Source of the DNA: Rhizobium album | Lineage (GTDB): Bacteria; Pseudomonadota; Alphaproteobacteria; Rhizobiales; Rhizobiaceae | DNA length: 64,000 nt | Direction of reading: 5' to 3' | Assembly (NCBI RefSeq): GCF_003122325.1 | Contig: NZ_QFBC01000011.1 | Coordinates: forward strand, 124,001 to 188,000 | Shown: positions 1-8,716 of the stretch, one piece after another | Numbering within the stretch: position 1 is the stretch's first letter | How the letters are laid out: each line of letters starts with the position of its first letter | Notes under the pieces: generated by a model | The model's database searches: none | Seen by the model: only the letters and a program-made list of their open reading frames with translations | Told to the model about the DNA's origin: nothing | Program-made: the position numbers and the translations under genes

Positions 1-2
1 TG

Positions 3-1475
3 GCCATGCCGGGTTTTGCCGATGTTCACAACCACATCATGATGGGCGGCCAGGCCGACCTGTTCGAGACACAGATTAGCGCCGGCGCCTCGGTCGATGC
101 GATCTGCGCCCATGTGCGCCAGCAGGCGGAAGCAGCAAGCCCCGGCCAGTGGATCGTCGCCAACCAATGGGGCGCCGATATGATCACGGCCCTGAACAGC
201 GAGGCCTCGCTGGCAAAGCTCGACGCCGCCAGCCTCGGCCATCCGGTGCTGCTGCGCGACGAGACCATGCACAATCGCTGGGTCAACAGCGAAGCGATGC
301 GTCTCTCGGGCATTTCCGGCAACCAGCCCGATCCGCCGGCCGGCGCCTTCGGCCGCGACCCGGCGACCGGCCGCCTGACCGGCCTGCTGATCGAATCCGC
401 CGCCGGCATCGTCGAGCGCGTCGCCGCCGACCACTTCACCGAGGCGATGGGCGAAGCCGCCGTCGCCCGCGCCGTCGAGATCGTCAATTCCTACGGCGTC
501 ACCGCCTTCCAGGATGCCGCCTCGGTGCTGCCGATCCTGAAAGCGCTCACCGGCCTCGACGCCAAGGGCGAGCTGACCGCCTGGGCCGTCACCTCGCTGC
601 CGCTGATCGAGCCGTCCTTCATGTTCGGCCTGTCCGGCGACGAGCTGCTGGCGCTGCGCGACGAATACCGCACCCGCCACGTCCATCCGAACTACACGAA
701 GATCTTCCTCGACGGCGTGCCGGGTGCGCGTACCGGCGCTTTCCACGACGCCTATGTCGACGATGCGGCCCATCCCCACGGCTATCGCGGCGAAACGCTG
801 GTCACCTATCCCGACCTCGTCAAATATGTCGACAAGTCGGAAAAACTGGGCATGGGCCTGAAGATCCATTGCGCCGGCGATTATGCCGTCACCGAGATGC
901 TCGACGCCGTCGAGGCGGTGCGCCATTTCAACGGCCCGACCAAGGTGCTGCACCACATCGCCCATGCCAGCTACATCCGCCAGGAGGATGTCGCCCGCTT
1001 CGCGCCCCTCGGCGTGGTCGCCGATCTCTGCCCGATGATCTGGTATCCGACGACCTTCCTCGAAGGCCACAAGGAAGTTATGGGCGAGGAACGCGCCACC
1101 CGCTTCTGGCCGATTGCCGACCTTCAAAAGACCGGCGCATTGCTCGCCGGCGGCTCGGACTGGCCGGTCATCCCCGTGCCCGATCCGCTGACCGGCATCG
1201 AGGGCATGGTGACCCGCCAGAACCCGTCCGGCGCTTTTCCCGGCGTTTCGCTGTGGGCCGAGCAGGCGATCGATCTGGCCACGGCGCTGCGCATCTTCAC
1301 GCTCAATTCGGCCATCGCCATGGGTATCTCGGAGGAAACCGGCTCTATCGAGCCCGGCAAATCGGCTGACATCATCGTCCTCGACCAGAATGTTTTCGAC
1401 GTGCCGGCGAACCGCATCGCCGCCACCAAGGTCGTGACCACATATTTCGAAGGCCGCGCCGTCTACCGGCGCTAG
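3..1475 (+). CDS. Amidohydrolase, YtcJ-like (5' end outside window)
   Basis: Metal-dependent hydrolase of the amidohydrolase_3 (YtcJ-like) group. The reading frame is already open at the left edge. The first visible residues, MPGFADVHNH, are the metal-binding HxH segment that normally follows about 60 N-terminal residues, so the true start lies upstream and the ATG at 6 is internal. Other family landmarks are a conserved His segment (KIHCAGDYAV), an LHHIAHAS stretch and the late GGSDWPV segment with a metal-binding Asp. The C-terminus has the usual SIEPGKSADIIVLD turn. Members hydrolyse N-acyl or cyclic amide bonds, and the substrate cannot be read from sequence. It precedes a liv-type ABC operon by 57 bp, so it may process the imported compound. 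Confidence 0.9.
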   Translation, partial: AMPGFADVHNHIMMGGQADLFETQISAGASVDAICAHVRQQAEAASPGQWIVANQWGADMITALNSEASLAKLDAASLGHPVLLRDETMHNRWVNSEAMRLSGISGNQPDPPAGAFGRDPATGRLTGLLIESAAGIVERVAADHFTEAMGEAAVARAVEIVNSYGVTAFQDAASVLPILKALTGLDAKGELTAWAVTSLPLIEPSFMFGLSGDELLALRDEYRTRHVHPNYTKIFLDGVPGARTGAFHDAYVDDAAHPHGYRGETLVTYPDLVKYVDKSEKLGMGLKIHCAGDYAVTEMLDAVEAVRHFNGPTKVLHHIAHASYIRQEDVARFAPLGVVADLCPMIWYPTTFLEGHKEVMGEERATRFWPIADLQKTGALLAGGSDWPVIPVPDPLTGIEGMVTRQNPSGAFPGVSLWAEQAIDLATALRIFTLNSAIAMGISEETGSIEPGKSADIIVLDQNVFDVPANRIAATKVVTTYFEGRAVYRR

Positions 1476-1491
1476 TCTTCAGGGGAGAGCG

Positions 1492-1511
1492 CCCGTTGCA
1501 GCAGCGACGGG
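1492..1511 (+). other. Small intercistronic hairpin
   Basis: CCCGTTGC and GCGACGGG form an 8-bp stem with one G-U pair around an AGCA loop, between the amidohydrolase stop and the binding-protein start. No T-run follows, so it is more likely an mRNA stability or processing element than a terminator. Confidence 0.4.
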
Positions 1512-1532
1512 TAAACAGGGAAAGGGAGCAGC

Positions 1533-2717
1533 ATGACATCCACCAGAAACATTTTCCTCGCCTCCGCGGCGACGGCGCTCGGCCTCTTCGCCGCCAGTGC
1601 CTCGGCTGAGGCCGCGCCGACCTGCGCGAACGGCCCGATCCAGATCGGTGCCGTCTCCACCGTCACCGGCGTCGCCGACTTTTCCGAAGCACCCAAGGCG
1701 ACGGGTGCGGTTTTCAAGCAGCTCAACGATGCCGGCGGCATCAACGGCTGCAAGATCGAATACACGATTGCCGACGACAAGGGTGACCCGCAGGTTGCCG
1801 CCCAGGCCGCTCGCGACCTGATCGACAACAAGGGCGTCGTGGCGCTTGCCGGCGGCGCCAGCCTGCTCGATTGCGCCGTCAACGCCGCCACCTACAGCCG
1901 TAACGACGTCATGGCCGTCCAGGGCGTCGGCGTCGATCCGCTCTGCTTCAACGCGCCGAGCGTCGCCCCCGTCAATGTCGGCCCCTATACGCTGAGCACC
2001 GCCGTCCTCGACTATGCCACCAAGGATCTCGGCGCCAAGAAGCTCTGCGCCTTCTTCGTCATCATCGGCGGCACGCAGGAAGCCTATGCCGCCGCCGTCG
2101 CCCGCTGGGAAAAGATGAGCGGCAACAAGATCGCCCTGATCGACATGACGCTGCCGGTGCAGGGCGACCTGACGCCTTACGTCATCAAGGCCCGCGACGC
2201 CGGCTGCGATGCGGTCATGACCAACCAGGTCGAGCCGGGCGTCGTGCAGTGGGTCAAGACGGCCGATGCCCAGAAGATCAGCGGCATCAACTGGCTGTTC
2301 CTCGCTCCGGGCTATACCGATGGCGTTGCCAAGGCGCTGGCCGACAGCAAGCAGCCGGTCTATGTCGGCACCGAATGGGAACCCTACACCGAGACCGGCA
2401 GCGAGGCGAATGCCGACTGGATCAAGACCATGGATACGGCCGGCCTTGCCAAGACCGCCTTCTCGCAGGGCGGCTATCTCGCCGCCAAGGTGCTGATCGA
2501 CACCATCTCCGGCATCGACGGCGAAGTCACCCGCGAAGCCGTGACCGCCGCGCTGAAGGAAGGCAAGGAACTCAAGTACCCGATGGCCGGCAGCACCTAT
2601 GTCTTCGGCGACGCCAAGACGCATTCGCCGATGCAGGCCACCAAGGTCATGCAACTCGTCGACGGCAAGTGGACGGTCAAGACCAAGGACTGGTTCACCC
2701 TGCCCAAGGCCGAGTAA
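1533..2717 (+). CDS. ABC transporter substrate-binding protein (branched-chain amino acid/HAAT type)
   Basis: Periplasmic binding protein of the type 1 fold (Peripla_BP_6, LivK-like), 394 aa. The N-terminus is a classical Sec signal: a short basic start, a hydrophobic stretch, then ASAEAA near residue 27. The mature protein opens with the family-typical 'PIQIGAVSTVTG' and continues with 'LNDAGGINGCKIEYTIADDKGDP', a LivK hallmark. The start is supported by GGGAG four bases before the ATG. It is the first gene of a HAAT importer followed by permeases and ATPases. The family binds branched-chain amino acids, amides, urea or aromatic acids, and the ligand here is unknown. A strong hairpin follows the stop codon. 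Confidence 0.93.
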   Translation: MTSTRNIFLASAATALGLFAASASAEAAPTCANGPIQIGAVSTVTGVADFSEAPKATGAVFKQLNDAGGINGCKIEYTIADDKGDPQVAAQAARDLIDNKGVVALAGGASLLDCAVNAATYSRNDVMAVQGVGVDPLCFNAPSVAPVNVGPYTLSTAVLDYATKDLGAKKLCAFFVIIGGTQEAYAAAVARWEKMSGNKIALIDMTLPVQGDLTPYVIKARDAGCDAVMTNQVEPGVVQWVKTADAQKISGINWLFLAPGYTDGVAKALADSKQPVYVGTEWEPYTETGSEANADWIKTMDTAGLAKTAFSQGGYLAAKVLIDTISGIDGEVTREAVTAALKEGKELKYPMAGSTYVFGDAKTHSPMQATKVMQLVDGKWTVKTKDWFTLPKAE

Positions 2718-2730
2718 CCTCTTTTGACAC

Positions 2731-2756
2731 GGCCTGCCCCGCGCGCGGGGCGGGCC
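2731..2756 (+). terminator. GC hairpin after binding-protein gene (attenuator/stabiliser)
   Basis: GGCCTGCCCCGC and GCGGGGCGGGCC form a nearly perfect stem (one T-G pair) with a 2-base centre, 13 bp after the stop codon. It has no T-run and lies inside the operon. Partial termination or 3'-end protection of the binding-protein message is the likely role. Confidence 0.55.
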
Positions 2757-2884
2757 AACACGGCTGCGGCACCGTTCCAGCGCCGATTTTTCCGACCCCT
2801 TGGCCTCGCCCGGAGGAGGGCCGCCCAAGGGACGCGACCGAAGACAGGATGCGCCTTCTGCGCATCGGCCCCGGAGTTCCGGAC

Positions 2885-3754
2885 ATGAATTCTCTCTTTA
2901 CGGCTGCCGTCGCCGGGCTATCGGCCGGCGGTGCTTACGCCATACTCGGCGTCTGCGCCATCTTCACCTACCGGCTCGTCGCCGTGGTGAATTTCACCGG
3001 GGCCGCCATCGGCGCCATCGGAACCTTCGTCATGGTGACCTTTGTCGAGCACGGCATGCCGCTGCTGCCGGCCGTGCTGCTCGGCGTCGCCGCAGGCGCG
3101 CTGGCCGGCGTGCTGATCGGCCTGGTCATGACCACCTGGTTCGCCAACACCAACGCCTCGACCAAGGCGGCGGTGACGGCAGCACTGCTGGTCGGCATCA
3201 TCGCCGTCGGCCTGCGCCTGACCGGCGGCCAGCACCCGCATTATTTTCCCGAGGTCATTCCCGGCTCCGCCTTCCGGCTTGCCGGCGTCGAGGTCACCTG
3301 GGCGGCGGTGACGACGCTGATCCTCTCGGTCGCCTTCACCGTGCTGACCGAGCAGTTCCTCGCCCGCACCCGCACCGGCCTGCAGCTTCGCGCCCTGTCG
3401 CAGCGGCCGATGGCGGCCGAGCTGATCGGCATCCGCGTTCGCCTGCTGGCGCTCGGCGTCTGGGCGGTCACCGGCGCCGTCACCTCGTTTGCGCTGATGA
3501 TCATCGCGCCGCTGCGCTCGCCGGACTTTTCGTCGCTCAGCCTGCTGGTCGTGCCGGCGCTGGCCGCCGCCCTGATCGGCGCTTTCTCCAGTTTTCGCGC
3601 AGCCCTTGTCGGCGGGGTGATGATCGGCCTTCTCGAAGGCGGCGTCAGCGCCATCGATGCCGTCAGCCAATACCGCAGCACCGTACCTTTCCTTGTCATT
3701 CTTGCCGTCCTGTTGTGGTCGCAAAGAGGAGCCCGCTGGGATGAAGCACGCTAG
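2885..3754 (+). CDS. Branched-chain-type ABC transporter permease (LivH-like)
   Basis: Inner-membrane permease of the HAAT family (BPD_transp_2), 289 aa, largely hydrophobic. The chosen start MNSLFTAAVAGLSAGG begins the first membrane segment as in LivH proteins. An in-frame ATG at 2849 would add 12 residues that look like leader sequence. Family features include 'VVNFTGAAIGAIGTF' in the first third and 'LRALSQRPMAAELIGI', the coupling-loop region that meets the ATPase. The end overlaps the next gene by 14 bp, which suggests translational coupling. The 167-bp gap upstream holds the hairpin after the binding-protein gene. Confidence 0.9.
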   Translation: MNSLFTAAVAGLSAGGAYAILGVCAIFTYRLVAVVNFTGAAIGAIGTFVMVTFVEHGMPLLPAVLLGVAAGALAGVLIGLVMTTWFANTNASTKAAVTAALLVGIIAVGLRLTGGQHPHYFPEVIPGSAFRLAGVEVTWAAVTTLILSVAFTVLTEQFLARTRTGLQLRALSQRPMAAELIGIRVRLLALGVWAVTGAVTSFALMIIAPLRSPDFSSLSLLVVPALAAALIGAFSSFRAALVGGVMIGLLEGGVSAIDAVSQYRSTVPFLVILAVLLWSQRGARWDEAR

Positions 3755-5453
3755 TTTCCGCGCCGCGGTCACCACCGCCCTGTCGCTTGCCGTTCTCGGC
3801 GCCATCATCCTGCTCTTGCTGCCGAAATACTGGGTCTTCCTGCTGACCGCCGTGTTCATCGTCGGCATCGCGCTGCAGAGCCTCGGCCTCGTCACCGGCC
3901 GCACCGGCATGATCTCGCTCTGCCAGATGTCCTTTGCCGGCGTCGGCGCCTGGGTGACGGGCTATCTCAACCTGATCGAGGCGCCGGGCGGCCTTGCCGT
4001 CTGGATGCTGGTCGGCGGGCTTGCCGCCGTGCCGGTCGGCGTCGCCATCGGCCTGCCGGCGCTGCGCCTGCGCGGCATCAACCTCGCCATCGTCACGCTC
4101 GGCTTCGCCGCCGCCTTCGATACGGTGCTGGCGACCATCACCTTCCCCGGCCAGACCAGCTTCACCCAGGTCGCCCGCCCGGATGCGTTTGCCACCGATC
4201 GCGGCTATTTCCTCTTCGTGCTGCTGGTCTACGGCATCATTGCCGTGGCGCTGGAATTCCTCAGCCGCTCGCGGCTCGGGGCCTCCTGGCTGGCGGTGCG
4301 CCATTCCGAACGCGCCGCCGCCGCCAACGGCATCTCCATCCCGCGCGCCAAGCTTAGCGCCTTTGCGATCAGCGCCTTCATCTCCGGCATTTCCGGCGGT
4401 TTGCTGGCCGGTTATCTCGGCACGCTGGTCTCCGAAAACTTCTCCATGATGCAGTCGCTGGCGCTATTTGCCGTCTCCACCATGGCCGGCGCGCATTTCA
4501 CCCTCGGCGCCATTGCCGGCGGCATGATGATCGTGCTTTTCCCGGAGCTTCTGCGCCGGCTGAACCTGCCGCAGGACGTCGGCAACGTCTTCTTCGCCAT
4601 CGGCGCGGTGCAGGCCCTGTCGAGCGGCGAGACCATCGCCGAGACCTGGACGCGGCTGGCCCGCAAGCTCGGCCCGAAGCGCAAGGTGGAAGCCGCCGTC
4701 GCTGCCGGTGCATTGCCGGAAAAGACCGCCCATCCGACCGGCACGGCGCTGGAAGTGCGCGACGTCACCGTCCGCTACGGCGCGGTGACCGCCCTTTCGG
4801 GAGTCAACCTGACGGTACCGGCCGGCACGGTCGTCGGCCTCGTCGGCCCGAACGGCGCCGGCAAATCGACGCTGGTCGATGCCATCGCCGGCTTCCTCTA
4901 TCGTTATGACGGCTCCATCCTGCTCAATGGCAAGCCGCTCGAAGGCCTGTCGGCGACGTCGCGCGCCAATATCGGCATTCGCCGCACCTGGCAGACGACC
5001 CGCATCGCGCCGGAACTGCGCGTCGGCGAATATATCCGCCTCGCTGCCGGCCCGATCAGCGCCACGGAGCTGGAAAGCCTGCTCGCCTGGTTCGGCTGCC
5101 CCGGCCCAGATACGCCGATCGGCACCGTCGATGTCGGGACGCGCCGCCTGCTGGATGTCGCCGGCGCGGTGGCATCTCGCGCGCCGGTGATCCTGCTCGA
5201 CGAGCCGGCCGCCGGTGTTTCCTATGACGAGGCGCTGAAGCTCGGCGAACGCATCGCCGCTATCCCCGCCACCTTCGGCAGCGCCGTTCTGCTCATCGAG
5301 CACGACATGGATCTCGTGCGGCGAGCCTGTTCGGCAATCACCGTGTTCGATTTCGGACGGGTGATCGCTAACGGCGCGCCGGGCGACGTGCTCGACATGC
5401 CTGTCGTGCAGAAGGCCTATATGGGCATCGAATTCGAGGAGGCTGCCGCATGA
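3741..5453 (+). CDS. Fused HAAT permease-ATPase (LivM-LivG fusion)
   Basis: A 570-aa protein joining a LivM-like permease (about residues 1-320, with 'GLVTGRTGMISLCQMSFAG' typical of LivM) to a LivG-like ATPase (about 335-568) through a short linker near KKVEAAV-EKTAHPTG. The ATPase half has Walker A (GPNGAGKST), Walker B (VILLDEPAAG) and the H-loop (LIEHD). The ABC signature is eroded: VDVGTRRLLDVAGA stands where LivG normally has an LPYG/LSxGxQRRLEIARA segment. Translation from the ATG at 3741 removes 28 implausible residues present in the longer open frame. The downstream partner LivF overlaps by 4 bp. Such fusions occur elsewhere, but they are not the usual rhizobial arrangement. Confidence 0.9.
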   Translation: MKHASFRAAVTTALSLAVLGAIILLLLPKYWVFLLTAVFIVGIALQSLGLVTGRTGMISLCQMSFAGVGAWVTGYLNLIEAPGGLAVWMLVGGLAAVPVGVAIGLPALRLRGINLAIVTLGFAAAFDTVLATITFPGQTSFTQVARPDAFATDRGYFLFVLLVYGIIAVALEFLSRSRLGASWLAVRHSERAAAANGISIPRAKLSAFAISAFISGISGGLLAGYLGTLVSENFSMMQSLALFAVSTMAGAHFTLGAIAGGMMIVLFPELLRRLNLPQDVGNVFFAIGAVQALSSGETIAETWTRLARKLGPKRKVEAAVAAGALPEKTAHPTGTALEVRDVTVRYGAVTALSGVNLTVPAGTVVGLVGPNGAGKSTLVDAIAGFLYRYDGSILLNGKPLEGLSATSRANIGIRRTWQTTRIAPELRVGEYIRLAAGPISATELESLLAWFGCPGPDTPIGTVDVGTRRLLDVAGAVASRAPVILLDEPAAGVSYDEALKLGERIAAIPATFGSAVLLIEHDMDLVRRACSAITVFDFGRVIANGAPGDVLDMPVVQKAYMGIEFEEAAA

Positions 5454-6151
5454 CGACGTTTTCGATCAAGGGGCTGCATGTCGACCGTGCCAGCATCCCG
5501 GTCATCCGTGGCATCGACCTGCAGGCCGGAAGCGGCGAGATCAGCGTCGTGCTCGGCTCCAACGGGGCCGGCAAGACAACGATGCTTGAAAGTCTCTCGG
5601 GCATCATCCCGGCGAAAAGCGGCTCGATAGCGCTCGACGACAGGCAATTGCTGAAACTGCGCGCCGGTGCTCGCGCCAAGGCGGGGCTGAGCCATGTCGA
5701 ACAGGGCCGTACGGTTTTTTCCGAAATGACGACGGAAGAAAACCTCAAGGTGGCGCTACACCCCGACGCGGACCTAAAGGAAGCCTACGACCTTTTCCCA
5801 GAGCTGCTGCAGCGCCGCGACGTCAAGGCCGGTATGCTCTCGGGCGGCGAGCAGCAGATGGTGGTGATCGCCCGCTCGATCGTCAATCGCCCGCGGGTGA
5901 TCATGATCGACGAGATGTCCTCCGGCCTTGCCCCGGTGATCGTCAGCCGCCTGATGCGCGCCGTGCGCCAGCTGGCGGACGACGGAATGGCGGTGGTGCT
6001 GGTGGAGCAGTTCGCAGCGCTGGCGCTGGCCATCGGCAACCGCGCTTACGTGCTGCGCCGCGGCCAGGTCGTCTACGACGGCGGCTGCGAAGCGCTCGCG
6101 AAGGATCCCGCGCATCTGCACAAGCTATATCTCGGAGATGCGGCGGCCTGA
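5450..6151 (+). CDS. ABC transporter ATP-binding protein (LivF-like)
   Basis: ATPase of 233 aa, the usual LivF length. Walker A is GSNGAGKTT, the signature LSGGEQQMVVIARS is intact and Walker B is VIMIDEMSSGL, followed by VLVEQF with the LivF-typical Q in place of the H-loop context. The start codon overlaps the preceding stop (ATGA). It should pair with the ATPase half of the fused protein, contributing the intact signature to one composite ATP site while the fused half contributes a weak signature to the other. It is the last gene of this importer. Confidence 0.92.
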   Translation: MTTFSIKGLHVDRASIPVIRGIDLQAGSGEISVVLGSNGAGKTTMLESLSGIIPAKSGSIALDDRQLLKLRAGARAKAGLSHVEQGRTVFSEMTTEENLKVALHPDADLKEAYDLFPELLQRRDVKAGMLSGGEQQMVVIARSIVNRPRVIMIDEMSSGLAPVIVSRLMRAVRQLADDGMAVVLVEQFAALALAIGNRAYVLRRGQVVYDGGCEALAKDPAHLHKLYLGDAAA

Positions 6152-6230
6152 GGCATTCTTGCTAACGTGAAGCATGGATTTCAGCGCCAAATAGTGCTGA
6201 AATTGCTGCCTGAGCGGAGAGGCCCTGGGT

Positions 6231-6434
6231 ATGCTATCGACGATAGATCTTGATGACGACCTTTTGGAACGGGCGCGGCTGCGGACTGGGACAAAAGAAA
6301 CAGCCGCCCTTGTGCGTCAAGCATTGGAGACCTTTGTGCGGGTCGAATCCGGAAGGCGTCCTGCCGCGCTCGGGGGAACGATGCCTGACGCAGAAGCCGC
6401 GCCTCGCCCCCGCAGCGAAGTGGCCAAGTTATAG
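6231..6434 (+). CDS. Orphan VapB-family antitoxin (type II)
   Basis: A 67-aa protein whose N-terminal half, TIDLDDDLLERARLRTGTKETAALVRQALE, matches the ribbon-helix-helix antitoxins annotated as VapB/DUF2191, which repress their own promoter and bind a PIN toxin. GGAGAGG lies about 9 bases before the ATG. The C-terminus is Pro/Arg-rich. No PIN-domain frame follows: only about 95 bp separate its stop from the convergent flavin-reductase gene, and that stretch encodes nothing recognisable. It is therefore an orphan, probably the remnant of a vapBC pair, or one whose toxin lies elsewhere. Confidence 0.65.
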   Translation: MLSTIDLDDDLLERARLRTGTKETAALVRQALETFVRVESGRRPAALGGTMPDAEAAPRPRSEVAKL

Positions 6435-6484
6435 TGGCGTGATACCCAATCTCGCCCGATCATTCCCGCCACGAAAGCTAACAG

Positions 6485-6510
6485 GAGCCGGAGGTTCGGC
6501 CCCCCGGCTC
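6485..6510. terminator. Candidate bidirectional hairpin between convergent genes
   Basis: GAGCCGG and CCGGCTC form a 7-bp stem, with further CC/GG pairing inside, in the 97-bp gap between the convergent vapB-like and flavin reductase genes. A weak T-rich tail (TCTCGATTCT) follows on the + strand. Confidence 0.4.
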
Positions 6511-6531
6511 TCTCGATTCTAAGGCCCAGCC

Positions 6532-7044
6532 TCACCCCCCGAAGCTCCCCACCTGCGTCGGCACATTGACGTAGTTGCGGTCGAAATACAGCAGCGCATT
6601 GCCGTCCTGCCGCGCCCGGATATCGGTGACGCGGCCGAGGAAGATGTGGTGGGTGCCGACCATGCGTGCTTCCGTCAGGTGGCAATCGAAGGAGACGATG
6701 GCATCGGCCAGCGCCAGGCTGCCCGAGGGCATCTCGATCCACTCGGCGGCGGCGTAGCGGGCCTCCATATCTGCCTGCTGGCCGGCAAAGAAGCCGGCGA
6801 GCATCGTGTGATCGTGCGTCAGCACGTTGACGCAGAAGCGCCGGTTTTCGAGAAACAGCCCGCACTGCGCCGAGCGGCCGTTCATGCAGACCAGCAAGGT
6901 CGGCGGCTCGTCGGTGACGCTGCACATGGCCGTGGCGGTGAACCCGCCACGGCCTGCCGGACCATTGGTTGTGATGACGTTGACGGGGGCGCAGACCCGC
7001 GCCATGGCATCACGGAACTCCGTCTTGGAAACGACCTCCTCCAT
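6532..7044 (-). CDS. hpaC: Flavin reductase (HpaC-like) of a two-component monooxygenase
   Basis: A 170-aa protein with the flavin-reductase-like fold: N-terminal 'FRDAMARVCAPVNVITT', 'GFTATAMCSVTDEPPTLLVCMN' for flavin contact, then 'FCVNVL' and the late 'HHIFLGRVTDI'. It uses NAD(P)H to supply free reduced flavin (FADH2) to the oxygenase encoded immediately upstream. The start has GAGGAGG six bases before the ATG, and the oxygenase stop is 10 bp upstream, so the two genes form one unit. The assignment to HpaC rests mainly on the adjacent HpaB. Other reductases of the same fold would look alike. Confidence 0.88.
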   Translation of the reverse strand: MEEVVSKTEFRDAMARVCAPVNVITTNGPAGRGGFTATAMCSVTDEPPTLLVCMNGRSAQCGLFLENRRFCVNVLTHDHTMLAGFFAGQQADMEARYAAAEWIEMPSGSLALADAIVSFDCHLTEARMVGTHHIFLGRVTDIRARQDGNALLYFDRNYVNVPTQVGSFGG

Positions 7045-7054
7045 ATCGGCCTCC

Positions 7055-8620
7055 TCAAGCCTGGTCGAGCGGCTGCAGCCAGGTATCGTTGGTCCAGCCG
7101 TGCTCGTCGTAATCGCTCATGCAGGTATCGACCAGCGCTTCCATTTCCTTCAGCCGGCCGTTGCGTTCCGCGCCCTTCAGCACCTGCAGCCGCACCTCTT
7201 CCGGGGCGCCGGCATAATTGAGCTCGTAGAGCGCATGGCGGCCGCCGAATTCCGTGCCGGTCGCATCCCAGAGCAGCTTCATGATCTTGATGCGCTCCTT
7301 GTGGCCCATGTCGTTGGAGCCGCGGACATATTGCGCCAGATAGCGGTCGATCTCGGGATTTTCGAAATCCTTGGCGGAGGACGGCAGGTAGATCAGGCCG
7401 GAGGCAACCACCTTGCGCACCGTCTCGATGACACGCGGATAGGCCTCAGACATGAAGGTGCGATAGGAGAGGGCGGCTTCCATGTTGGGCAGTACCGCGC
7501 CGTTCGCCCAGGGTTGCGGATTGTAGGCCATGGCATTGGAAAAGCTCCAGAACATGTGCCGGAGGGCGATCACCTCGCCAAGCGCCGCCTGGTTGCCGCG
7601 GAAGGCATCGCCGCCGGTGGCGCGCATCGCCTTGGCAAGCAGGCCGGCGAGGAAATCAAGCTTCACCGCAAATCGCGTGCATCCCTGGAAACAATAGCCG
7701 TGCATGAAGCCAGAGGCCGGGTGGAAGGACAGGATCTTTTGCGCATCGCGCAGCACAAGCACGTCTTCCCAGGGAATGAAGACGTTGTCGAGCACCAGGA
7801 TCGCGTCGTTCTCGTCGAAGCGTGAGGAAAGCGGATAATCGAAGGGATGACCGACCGTGTTGGCGGTCTGCTCATAGGAAACGCGGCAGAACATTTTTAT
7901 GCCCGGCGCATTCATCGGCACGATGAACATCACCGACAGCGACGGGTCTTCTGTGACAGTCGCCGAGCTCTGGGCGAGAAAATTGTAGTGCGTCAGCGCC
8001 GAAGAGGTCGCCACCACCTTGGCGCCGGAAACGTAGATGCCGGCATCGGTTTCCTTGGTGATGTGGACGAAGACATCCTTCACCTGGTCGGCCGGCTTGT
8101 GGCGGTCGATCGGCGGGTTGACGATGGCGTGGTTCATGAACAGCACGCTTTCCTGGGCACGCTTGTGCCAGGCGAGCGCATTGTCCTTGAACGGGCCGTA
8201 CCAGTCGGCATTGGCGCCGAGCGTGTTCATCAATGCCGCCTTGTAATCCGCCGTGCGGCCCATCCAGCCGTAGGACATGCGCGCCCAGTCGGCAATCGCC
8301 CCCTGCTGCGCCACCAGTTCGGCGGAGGAGCGGGCAACGCGGAAATATTTGTGGGTGTAGCCGCCATTGCCGGTGTCTGTCGGCGCGGTCAGGCGGTCTT
8401 TGGTCTTTTCGTCGTGCAGCGCATCGTAGAGGCGGGCGAGCGAGCGGACGGAGTTGCGCATGGCCGGATGGGTCGTGACGTCGGCGATGCGTTCGCCGTT
8501 GATGTAGACTTCGCGGCCGTCCCGCAGCGAGGCCAGATATTCGGCGCCGGTAAACGGCCGGCTCTTGTCGGCACGCTGATCTTCTGCGCGGGAAATCGGG
8601 CTGTGGACGTGGCTGTTCAT
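7055..8620 (-). CDS. hpaB: 4-hydroxyphenylacetate 3-monooxygenase, oxygenase component (HpaB type)
   Basis: FADH2-dependent aromatic hydroxylase of 521 aa, full family length. It would hydroxylate a phenol ortho to the OH, as in conversion of 4-hydroxyphenylacetate to 3,4-dihydroxyphenylacetate. Recognisable segments include 'FTGAEYLASLRDGREVYINGERI' at the N-terminus, 'YGWMGRTADYKAALMNTLGAN', 'VYVSGAKVVATSSALTH' style text near the middle (here GIYVSGAKVVATSS), and 'ILVLDNVFIPWEDV'. AAAGGAGGAG precedes the ATG. No meta-cleavage genes (hpaDEFGH) lie in this window, so the ring-cleavage steps must be encoded elsewhere, or the true substrate is another phenol. Confidence 0.92.
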   Translation of the reverse strand: MNSHVHSPISRAEDQRADKSRPFTGAEYLASLRDGREVYINGERIADVTTHPAMRNSVRSLARLYDALHDEKTKDRLTAPTDTGNGGYTHKYFRVARSSAELVAQQGAIADWARMSYGWMGRTADYKAALMNTLGANADWYGPFKDNALAWHKRAQESVLFMNHAIVNPPIDRHKPADQVKDVFVHITKETDAGIYVSGAKVVATSSALTHYNFLAQSSATVTEDPSLSVMFIVPMNAPGIKMFCRVSYEQTANTVGHPFDYPLSSRFDENDAILVLDNVFIPWEDVLVLRDAQKILSFHPASGFMHGYCFQGCTRFAVKLDFLAGLLAKAMRATGGDAFRGNQAALGEVIALRHMFWSFSNAMAYNPQPWANGAVLPNMEAALSYRTFMSEAYPRVIETVRKVVASGLIYLPSSAKDFENPEIDRYLAQYVRGSNDMGHKERIKIMKLLWDATGTEFGGRHALYELNYAGAPEEVRLQVLKGAERNGRLKEMEALVDTCMSDYDEHGWTNDTWLQPLDQA

Positions 8621-8716
8621 GAACTCCTCCTTTGACTTTCGTCAGGAATACCTCTTGCAACATTGGCCCTCCATGGACAGAATGGCAAAATCGCTTGTAC
8701 TTTTTTCGATGAGACC

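Noticed and set aside
6435-6531. Possible VapC remnant after the VapB-like gene
   Set aside because: All three frames are short or interrupted and show no PIN acidic motif. I can only call the antitoxin an orphan.
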